The notes beneath the pieces are model-generated. The model had not been told where the DNA came from, searched no databases, and worked only from the letters and a program-made list of their open reading frames with translations. This document shows, one piece after another, positions 1 to 5,733 of a DNA stretch of 15,280 bases; positions within the stretch are counted from its first letter, which is position 1; each line of letters begins with the position of its first letter. Origin of the DNA: CAZPHU01 sp964419255 (GTDB lineage Bacteria; Fibrobacterota; Chitinivibrionia; Chitinivibrionales; CAYFVL01); NCBI GenBank assembly GCA_964419255.1, contig CAYQOU010000080.1, forward strand, positions 1 to 15,280. Reading direction: 5' to 3'. A program made the position numbers and the translations under genes.

Positions 1-865
1 GCTTTTCTGGTGAGACTCTCCTGCCTCTGACAGTATAGATGAATGGTCTGTCCCTGACGGATCGCATCGGATGTATCGTGCCTGTATGTTTACGAACTGC
101 GGCTGTGGATACAGGCTTATAGCTGACATCCGCCCAATACGCTCCAAAGCCCATCTCAAGTTCTTCAAAGTCGATAGGCCAGAAATCTGAATTTAAAAGT
201 ATCCTCGTGTTTCCGATAGGGTTTGGCCGATCATATCCCGGATTGCTGGGTACCCACATGGTGATCGGCGTTAGTGCATTCAGATCCTCGACCGCCCGGC
301 TCTTTCCGGTGCTGTCCTCTCCATCCTCGAAAATCATAACGTATGGCTCAAACTCATTTTCATGATCGGGTCGATAGGCCCATTTTACGCCGGTTGTATC
401 GCTGTGGCGGACGATGAAATAATCTTCCTCCGAAAACGGGGCGTCGGATGAATCGATCGGTATGGGGCACAAGGGGGCAAAGGAACGGATCGAATAGTAG
501 AAAAGAAGAGTCGATTTATCGGACAGAATCCATCGAAGATTGTCAAAGCGTGAAGAATGTTCCTGGATGCAGGACGGCGTACCATCGAGTACCGCCAATC
601 GGGAGTGGTTGTCATCTATCAGATGCGCCCATCTGCCAAATTCGACAAACCATTCATTTTCAGTATCGATGATGGTAAAATAGTAGAAGGTCGTATCACC
701 CCTGACGACAAACGAATCCAGTATCTCCGTAGCGTTCGTCGATCCACTGCCCATGATCGTTCCGTATCCGGCGCTGACGAAAAACGTATCTCCCACCGTG
801 GGTTGGGCGGCATGTATGAGCTGGAGACTGAGTAGAACGAGCAGTGCGGCAAAAACTTTTCTCAT
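1..865 (-). CDS. Secreted protein of unknown function, 3' end outside window
   Basis: The reading frame is open from the ATG at 865 down to base 2 with no stop, giving about 288 visible residues. The start is supported by GGGAG seven bases upstream. The N-terminus (MRKVFAALLVLLSLQLIHAA) is a typical Sec signal peptide: basic start, hydrophobic core, and an Ala-x-Ala-like cleavage region near residue 20. The mature part is rich in Asp, Ser, Thr and aromatic residues, and I recognise no catalytic motif. It has only two mature cysteines. The last visible stretch, YTVRGRRVSPEK, resembles the opening of the C-terminal sorting tails common in FCB-group secreted proteins, so the protein probably ends soon after the window edge. 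It is not obviously homologous to the two secreted paralogs at 4141-5591. Export to the periplasm or beyond is a fair inference; the function is unknown. Confidence 0.75.
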   Translation of the reverse strand, partial: MRKVFAALLVLLSLQLIHAAQPTVGDTFFVSAGYGTIMGSGSTNATEILDSFVVRGDTTFYYFTIIDTENEWFVEFGRWAHLIDDNHSRLAVLDGTPSCIQEHSSRFDNLRWILSDKSTLLFYYSIRSFAPLCPIPIDSSDAPFSEEDYFIVRHSDTTGVKWAYRPDHENEFEPYVMIFEDGEDSTGKSRAVEDLNALTPITMWVPSNPGYDRPNPIGNTRILLNSDFWPIDFEELEMGFGAYWADVSYKPVSTAAVRKHTGTIHPMRSVRDRPFIYTVRGRRVSPEK

Positions 866-971
866 GGCAAATCTCCCTGTGTGAATGGGTGCATAACGTG
901 CAGATGCACAAGCACTTACCTGTGCACAACAGTTATCTGAAAAAAAAAGTATACATTATGCACTCAGAAGA

Positions 972-992
972 AAAGTTCAGAAGGTGAACTTT
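972..992. repeat. Perfect 8-bp inverted repeat upstream of the secreted-protein gene
   Basis: AAAGTTCA (972-979) and TGAACTTT (985-992) are perfect reverse complements around a 5-nt loop, GAAGG. Eight bases later on the plus strand is a T8 tract (1001-1008). It lies about 107 bp upstream of the minus-strand start at 865, so it could be an operator or a hairpin. The T tract gives it a terminator-like look on the plus strand, but no plus-strand gene ends here. Confidence 0.35.
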
Positions 993-1204
993 AGCATGTA
1001 TTTTTTTTAAACCAAGAGTGGTTTCACCTGCGCGACCCAAACGGTTGCCACGAAATTGAGCATGCCTTCCTCTACTTTCCTGGGGCAGATCCCTACCCAT
1101 ACCTATTGTCAGACAGATAGTGCGCTGCGGCGGCAATGTACACTCCCGCTTCGATGGCAATGGTTGCATGTACCAACGGCAGCATACGCAGGCCCGTTTT
1201 CTGA

Positions 1205-1520
1205 TTCGGGGTACGAAGTATCATCACCGATGGTACGGCAAGGAGGCTGAGTCTGGGACCGGGATTCGGTACCAATGCCAGCTGTTTTGGTCCGGAGGTG
1301 GCTTTCGCAAAAATACTGACCGATACGTTTTCCAACCGGCAATTCGCTATCATAAAAAATGCCGTTTCGGGAACGTCTCTCGCGCAGGTGACCGGTAACG
1401 GGTGGATGTCCGATGGAGGGGGGGAGGCCGCCAAGTTCGGATGGCGAAACCGGAACGCTGTACACCGCTATGATGAACCACATCGATGAGGCTCTGGTCC
1501 GCCGTGTGTTCTATGAATAA
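1205..1520 (+). pseudogene. Relic of a sialate O-acetylesterase-like (SASA) carbohydrate esterase
   Basis: No intact gene fits here, but two plus-strand frames together read like the middle of a SASA-family esterase (PF03629, the CE6-type acetylesterase fold). Frame A (1205 onward) gives PGFGT, then FGPEVAFAK, then FAIIKNAVSGTSLA. Frame B (to the TAA at 1518) gives GETGTLYTAMMNHIDEAL. The order and spacing match the family blocks (FGPE-FA, AIIK-GGTSLA, LY-HID-AL). The switch between frames is best explained by a slip in the G7 run at 1418-1424. The expected N-terminal GQSN block is absent: frame A has stops at 1202-1204 and, further up, after LLSDR. The later catalytic block is also gone, because frame B stops right after VRRVFYE. 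This fits a decayed, truncated gene for removing acetyl groups from plant or glycan polymers. The family call rests on motif recall, not a search. Confidence 0.6.
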
Positions 1521-1709
1521 CGTATATTCTTTAGGCCCACGGAGGCAAATGTTTAACTGAAAAGAACACATTTTGGGTTCTCTGGACCCGGAATGAAAAA
1601 TATACTTTTATCCCGCGACAGGACTGGAATGACGGACGTACGAAATCCCCGCAGGGGACAGAACGATGGCTTGGCAAAGGCCCGGATAAGGCGCGTAAGC
1701 AGAGAAAAA

Positions 1710-2939
1710 ATGACCAACTACTCCACTTTCCGCATGATTAATGATATTCACAGGCCCCGGAAGGAACTGCGGTTGACCGCCACCACCATGGCAGGCCTGG
1801 AGCAGGTGCTTGCCGGTGAGTTGGAGAAGATCGGCGCGCAGGCGATAAAGCCGGGTATCCGGGCGGTGACCTTCAGAGGGGATCGTACCATCATGTATCG
1901 GGCCAATCTGAAGCTTCGCACGGCTCTGCGTGTGCTGGTTCCGCTGGCATCTTTTGAGGCATATAACGAAGAGCAGTTGTATGAGCTGGCGCAGAAGATC
2001 GAATGGCATCGGTATTTGTCGGTCGATGATACACTGGCGATAAACACCGCGGTATCATCCAAATACTTTACCCACTCCATGTATATCGGATTAAAGCTCA
2101 AGGATGCTATCGTCGATCAGTTCAGGTCGAAGTTTCACAAGCGGCCGTCCGTGGATCTTGAGGAGCCCACGGTTCGTATACATCTTCGCATACAGCAACA
2201 GAAATGTCTGATATCGCTTGACAGCTCCGGACGATCCCTTCACCTGCGCGGCTACCGTCCCCAGGCGCTGGAGGCGCCGCTTAACGAGGTTCTGGCGGCG
2301 GGTATGATCATGATAAGCGGCTGGGACGGCACAACGCCGTTTGTCGATCCTATGTGCGGCTCGGGTACTCTTCCCATAGAGGCTGCCCTTATCGCCACCA
2401 ATACCGCACCGGGGCTTGTGGCAAATCGGTTCGGATTCATGAAATGGAATTCGTTTGACGCTCAGTTGTGGGATAGCATTGTGGATGAGGCGAGAAAAGA
2501 GATTCGAGAGGCCCGGTGTGTAATCGTGGGTTCCGACCGTGACGGCGGTGCAATCGATATCGCGATGCAGAATGTCGAGCATGCCGGCGTGCAGAGACTT
2601 GTAACCCTGTATCATGCTCCTTTTCAGGAGCTGGAGCCGATATCAGCCCATGAGGGGACGATTGTCATAAATCCTCCCTACGGGGTCAGAATCGAGGAAG
2701 AACATATCATCGAAGCCTACCAGATTATCGGGGATACGCTAAAGAGAAACTGGACGGGCTATCAGGCCTGGATTCTCAGCGCCAATCTGGATGCGATCAA
2801 GCACATCGGCCTGCGTCCATCCCGCCGGATTCCCTTGTACAACGGAAAGCTTGAGTGCAGGTTTCAGAAATATGAGTTGTATGAGGGGAGTAAAAAGGAG
2901 CGACAATCGCAACAAAGCGGGGAAAATAAAGAAGCGTGA
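1710..2939 (+). CDS. THUMP-domain rRNA/tRNA guanine-N2 methyltransferase (RlmL N-terminal/TrmN type)
   Basis: Predicted SAM-dependent RNA methyltransferase of the UPF0020 family, which methylates guanine N2 in 23S rRNA or tRNA in the cytoplasm. With the chosen start it is 409 residues. The N-terminal ferredoxin-like/THUMP part carries the family pattern TTMAGLEQVLAGELEKIGA and then RANLKLRTALRVL. The SAM-binding loop DPMCGSGT starts at residue 213, and the catalytic NPPYG of motif IV at residue 321. The open frame extends upstream to an ATG at 1593, but those extra 39 residues (very Arg-rich) match nothing in the family. The ATG at 1710 has only a weak AGAGA upstream, and ATGs at 1629 and 1734 are alternatives, so the start is uncertain. 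The C-terminus has a charged tail (KKERQSQQ). It lacks the second (RlmK) methylase of E. coli RlmL, like the shorter versions in many phyla. The exact target base cannot be told from sequence. Confidence 0.88.
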   Translation: MTNYSTFRMINDIHRPRKELRLTATTMAGLEQVLAGELEKIGAQAIKPGIRAVTFRGDRTIMYRANLKLRTALRVLVPLASFEAYNEEQLYELAQKIEWHRYLSVDDTLAINTAVSSKYFTHSMYIGLKLKDAIVDQFRSKFHKRPSVDLEEPTVRIHLRIQQQKCLISLDSSGRSLHLRGYRPQALEAPLNEVLAAGMIMISGWDGTTPFVDPMCGSGTLPIEAALIATNTAPGLVANRFGFMKWNSFDAQLWDSIVDEARKEIREARCVIVGSDRDGGAIDIAMQNVEHAGVQRLVTLYHAPFQELEPISAHEGTIVINPPYGVRIEEEHIIEAYQIIGDTLKRNWTGYQAWILSANLDAIKHIGLRPSRRIPLYNGKLECRFQKYELYEGSKKERQSQQSGENKEA

Positions 2940-2942
2940 GAT

Positions 2943-3007
2943 CCCCAGAGTCGGATAGTATGCCATCTGCACTGAGCAGGGGGCTGATGGTTGGGGTGAC
3001 TCAGGGG
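2943..3007 (+). other. Nested inverted-repeat structure directly after the methyltransferase gene
   Basis: Three nested pairings start four bases after the stop codon. The outer arms are CCCCAGAGTC (2943-2952) with GACTCAGGGG (2998-3007), 9 of 10 paired. The middle pair is CCATC (2963-2967) with GATGG (2986-2990). The inner pair is TGC (2968-2970) with GCA (2976-2978) around the loop ACTGA. No T run follows, so it is not a canonical intrinsic terminator. It may be a 3' untranslated stabilising element or a structured RNA. Unassigned. Confidence 0.4.
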
Positions 3008-3117
3008 TGATGTGTGCGTGTATGTCGCATATGCCTCATGCGCACTACCACAACGATGTGATCTCCTGCTTTCGATGCCGGCGGGACGCGGGAGGACGGC
3101 CTACGAAGGAGTAAGGC

Positions 3118-3255
3118 ATGAATACGCAGCTATTGTCTTCACGCGGCACATTTCTTGCAATATCCCTTCCCGAAGAATTCGCATCCAGTATGATATCCGT
3201 ATGCGGTGCATTGATGACAATTGTAATTTGTACAATTATATGCATGCGTATCTGA
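3118..3255 (+). CDS. Possible 45-residue single-span membrane peptide
   Basis: A short frame lies in the 388-bp gap between the methyltransferase and nicotinamidase genes. It begins MNTQLLSSRGTFLAIS and ends in a hydrophobic segment, ISVCGALMTIVICTIICM (about residues 26-43), followed by Arg-Ile and TGA. Its support is the ribosome binding site: GAAGGAG lies 5-6 bases before the ATG, the best Shine-Dalgarno sequence in this gap. The composition (polar N-terminus, one C-terminal hydrophobic helix, three Cys in the helix) fits a small membrane protein. It could be a regulatory peptide or a type I toxin-like peptide, but nothing in the sequence decides this. A chance open frame is also possible, since the frame is short and no homologue is recognised. 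The rest of 2940-3327 holds the nested hairpin at 2943-3007 and no other supported feature. Confidence 0.35.
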   Translation: MNTQLLSSRGTFLAISLPEEFASSMISVCGALMTIVICTIICMRI

Positions 3256-3327
3256 AAAGCCTATAGGGGTCGGAGAGAATTCCGATGCTAGAAAATATGT
3301 TTATTTGTACAAAAAAGGGGGGGCGGG

Positions 3328-3969
3328 ATGGTAAACATCTCCGGTGTCCATAAAGAAAAGGCGGCCTTACTGGTTATCGATATGCAGTATGATTTTCTCC
3401 CCGGTGGTGCTCTTGGTGTCGAGGGTGGGGATGAAATCATCGAGCCGATCGGAACGATTATGTCGGGGGACATATTCGGGACGATTGTTGCCACCCAGGA
3501 CTGGCATCCTGCAAACCATATCTCCTTTGCGAGTCGGCACGAGAACAAACGTCCGCTGGATTCGATCGAGCTGTACGGGCATAATCAGACACTGTGGCCC
3601 GATCACTGCGTCCAGAATGCGCCAAACGCCCGGATTTACGAAGGACTGCCGCTTGACAGGGTGGATGTGTTTATGCGGAAAGGTGCACATCCGGACATCG
3701 ACTCCTATAGCGCGTTTCGCAACAACTGGGCCCCGGATGGAAGCCGGCCCAGAACGGGGCTTGCCGGATATCTTCGGGATCGGGGAGTGGAGCGGGTGTT
3801 TGTGTGCGGACTGGCCCGAGATGTATGTGTCAAGTGGACATGCGAAGACGCAGCGGATGAAAAGTTTGATACGGTTCTTCTGTGGGATCTCAGCCGCCCG
3901 GTTGATCCCTCCGGAGATGAGAAGCTGAAAGAATCCCTGGGGAGGCAGGGGATAACCATCCATTATTAG
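3328..3969 (+). CDS. pncA: Nicotinamidase (isochorismatase-like hydrolase family)
   Basis: Hydrolyses nicotinamide to nicotinic acid and ammonia in the cytoplasm, feeding NAD salvage. The 213-residue length is normal for the family. The catalytic triad is complete: Asp18 (in VIDMQYDFLPGGAL), Lys118 (in MRKGAHPDIDSYSAF) and Cys167 (in VCGLARDVCVKWT). The metal ligands are present as Asp58 and His60 (QDWHPANHISF), with His64 nearby, and His93 (WPDHC). The cis-peptide/oxyanion region GLARD is typical. The start ATG at 3328 follows a G-rich Shine-Dalgarno tract (GGGGGGGCGGG) with almost no spacer. Nothing in the neighbourhood belongs to NAD synthesis, so it appears to be a stand-alone gene. Related amidases of the same fold (isochorismatase, pyrazinamidase activity) are alternatives, but the SYSAF and WPDHC motifs favour nicotinamidase strongly. 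Confidence 0.93.
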   Translation: MVNISGVHKEKAALLVIDMQYDFLPGGALGVEGGDEIIEPIGTIMSGDIFGTIVATQDWHPANHISFASRHENKRPLDSIELYGHNQTLWPDHCVQNAPNARIYEGLPLDRVDVFMRKGAHPDIDSYSAFRNNWAPDGSRPRTGLAGYLRDRGVERVFVCGLARDVCVKWTCEDAADEKFDTVLLWDLSRPVDPSGDEKLKESLGRQGITIHY

Positions 3970-4005
3970 TCGAACTGTGTTATAGCAGTACCCGGCGCAA
4001 AGCTA

Positions 4006-4020
4006 TACTCATGATGAGTA
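4006..4020. promoter_or_regulatory. Perfect 15-bp palindrome, operator-like
   Basis: TACTCATGATGAGTA is fully symmetric around a central G. It sits about 20 bp upstream of the candidate -35 box of the secreted paralog pair. Just to its left, TATAGC (3981-3986) and GCTATA (4002-4007) form a second inverted repeat. This is consistent with a binding site for a dimeric regulator; no regulator is encoded nearby. Confidence 0.35.
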
Positions 4021-4039
4021 CGGAAATGTCCCACAATGG

Positions 4040-4068
4040 TTGCTCATATTCGTTTGCCGGTATATATT
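4040..4068 (+). promoter_or_regulatory. Candidate sigma70-type promoter for the secreted paralog pair
   Basis: TTGCTC (4040-4045) and TATATT (4063-4068) are separated by 17 bp. The -10 box matches five of six consensus bases, and the -35 box matches only its TTG. Predicted transcription starts near 4075, about 65 nt before the chosen ATG at 4141. This argues against the upstream GTG at 4078 as the start codon. Confidence 0.4.
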
Positions 4069-4140
4069 ATATAAGAGGTGCAAAAAGATTCACCGGTATC
4101 GCATCTCATTCACATGATTTTTCCTGAGAGGGAGAAGAGT

Positions 4141-4812
4141 ATGAAGCATGCATTTCTGACCGTTTTGTTATCCTCACTCCCGGTTTTATCTTTTAGTCTG
4201 GAAGTGGACACAATTTTCACACCTCAGTATTTCAACAGCAATTATGACGATTCCAGTTATATAGTCTACCGTAACACGGGCAACGATACGGTTATCATTG
4301 ATTCAATGAAAACAAGAGAGATTGAAGTACATTCAAACCAATATCATCTTCTTTATTTTATAGAGGTTGAACGGGAAGACGAAACCTTCTTAGGTATGAA
4401 TCAATTTTTTAAGGATTTTGATGAAGAGCAGGCATATTGGTCTCCTCGCAGTGACTCTCTTTTAATCGCGCCGGGGCAGTGTGTTAAACTCGAAGATATC
4501 TGCCTGGACTGGTGTTGCCAATGTGATCTTGCAAAGCGTTCTGCACCATCGGCGCTGGGAGATCCGCTCATTCTTGAGCTGCTTTTTTATTCCGAAGATC
4601 AGATCGATACCTGTGTTATCATAAGCAAGATCCATACGATTGACATAAGCCCTTTCAGGGAGAAGATCCTTGTCCTGCCGGCCGAACCAATCGGATCGAA
4701 ACAAGTCTATAACATACAGGGGCAACTGCTGCCCGCGATCCAGCCGCATTCAGGTATACAAATAAAAAAAATTAACGGACGATTCAGGAAAGATTTACGA
4801 CTGAAAAGATAA
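4141..4812 (+). CDS. Secreted cysteine-motif protein, paralog A
   Basis: A 223-residue exported protein of unknown function. The ATG at 4141 has GGGAG eight bases upstream and begins a signal peptide (MKHAFLTVLLSSLPVLSFS). The frame stays open up to a GTG at 4078, but that would bury the signal peptide behind 21 residues. The mature protein has a beta-rich, Ig-like pattern (YRNTGNDTVIIDSM), then a cysteine cluster CLDWCCQC with one extra Cys seven residues before it (GQCVKLEDIC), then DPLILELLFYS and IDTCVI. The C-terminus (VYNIQGQLL, then SGIQIKKINGRF, then a basic end) resembles a type IX secretion sorting tail. It is a tandem paralog of the next gene, with 41 of the first 63 residues identical. 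The cysteines may form disulfides or bind a metal; this is not shown. The base composition looks more AT-rich than the flanking enzymes. Confidence 0.8.
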   Translation: MKHAFLTVLLSSLPVLSFSLEVDTIFTPQYFNSNYDDSSYIVYRNTGNDTVIIDSMKTREIEVHSNQYHLLYFIEVEREDETFLGMNQFFKDFDEEQAYWSPRSDSLLIAPGQCVKLEDICLDWCCQCDLAKRSAPSALGDPLILELLFYSEDQIDTCVIISKIHTIDISPFREKILVLPAEPIGSKQVYNIQGQLLPAIQPHSGIQIKKINGRFRKDLRLKR

Positions 4813-4916
4813 TCGTTTCCGGAAGAAAAGAACGCTTATGCGTGGTCGTATGGCCATAAACAGGTAAGCCGCAACCGCAGGATCACATACATAATTTGTA
4901 TCAAGGAGAAATGAAA

Positions 4917-5591
4917 ATGAAAAGGATGCTTCTCACCGTCTTGCTGTTCTCCCTGCCCGCATTCTCTTTTTCTCTAAACGTTGATACACTCTATACTCCT
5001 CAATACTTCGATCTTTTGTATTCGGATACAACTTATGCGGTTTATGATAACTTAAGTGACGATACCGTTATCATAGATTCGATGAGAATCAGGGAAATTG
5101 AAGTCCCCGAAGAATATCACCTGTCTTTTTATATCAGATCAAATGAGATTGGAAATGACGCAGATATCGCAGAATTTCTTTTTATTAAAGAAAATGATTA
5201 TGAATATGAATCACTTTATATTTTTACAGACCATGATTCTGTAAAAGTTGCTCCCGGCGATGCTCTGATTCTTCGGGGGCTCTGCCTTGATTATTGCTGT
5301 ATGTGCCCTACAAAAAGGGCCGTAAACCTCGACCGGGGTGATCCACTTATTCTGGAGCTGCTTTTCTATTCCGGAGATGAAATCGATACCTGTGTCATCA
5401 TGAGTAGACAGGTAGCGGTTTCAGTACGGCCAACATCGGAAAAGCAATTTGTACCACCGGCTGATCGAACAGGCTCAAAGGAAATGTATAATGTACATGG
5501 CCAGTTACTGCAAGCAAATCAGCCGTATTCGGGTATGCGAATCATCAGGGTCAACGGACGGTTCGAAAAGGATTTGAAGCTGCAAAGATAA
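4917..5591 (+). CDS. Secreted cysteine-motif protein, paralog B
   Basis: A 224-residue tandem paralog of the gene at 4141-4812, 104 nt downstream on the same strand and probably co-transcribed. The ATG at 4917 was chosen over the one at 4911 because GGAG (4905-4908) is 8 bases away instead of 2. This also makes the signal peptide MKRMLLTVLLFSLPAFSFS align with paralog A. The same blocks appear in the same order: DTVIIDSMRIREIEV, CLDYCCMC, DPLILELLFYS, IDTCVI, and the tail YNVHGQLL ... SGMRIIRVNGRF ... KDLKLQR. The middle differs most: it has an acidic/aromatic stretch (ENDYEYESLYIF) and lacks the extra Cys before the cluster. No enzyme motif is visible. It is likely a surface or periplasmic protein; the function is unknown. 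Confidence 0.8.
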   Translation: MKRMLLTVLLFSLPAFSFSLNVDTLYTPQYFDLLYSDTTYAVYDNLSDDTVIIDSMRIREIEVPEEYHLSFYIRSNEIGNDADIAEFLFIKENDYEYESLYIFTDHDSVKVAPGDALILRGLCLDYCCMCPTKRAVNLDRGDPLILELLFYSGDEIDTCVIMSRQVAVSVRPTSEKQFVPPADRTGSKEMYNVHGQLLQANQPYSGMRIIRVNGRFEKDLKLQR

Positions 5592-5665
5592 TTAATCCCA
5601 AATGACGTGATAAAATATGTGACACATCACTTCCGGCTTGTAACGAAGATCTAACCGTATCAATA

Positions 5666-5681
5666 CGCCTGATGGCAGGCG
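5666..5681. terminator. Hairpin between convergent genes
   Basis: CGCCTG (5666-5671) and CAGGCG (5676-5681) form a perfect 6-bp stem with an ATGG loop, in the 142-bp gap between paralog B and the convergent ligase-ACP-PlsC gene. The position suits a bidirectional terminator, but neither side has a T run, so the call is weak. Confidence 0.25.
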
Positions 5682-5733
5682 GTAGATATGAGAAGCGAAT
5701 GTGTACAACTTTTTGGCTGTGTTCTTTCTACTT

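Noticed and set aside
1093..1483. Two minus-strand open frames of 113-124 codons in the 866-1592 gap
   Set aside because: They lack ribosome binding sites and known motifs, and the opposite strand reads as an esterase relic in family order, so they are best seen as antisense shadows.
1593..1709. Upstream extension of the methyltransferase to ATG 1593
   Set aside because: The extra 39 residues do not fit the family, have no good ribosome binding site, and a small hairpin (1575-1589) sits directly before that ATG.
3012..3266. 84-codon plus frame and 66-codon minus frame in the methyltransferase-nicotinamidase gap
   Set aside because: Neither has a ribosome binding site nor a protein-like pattern; the 45-codon frame at 3118 in another frame is the better candidate.
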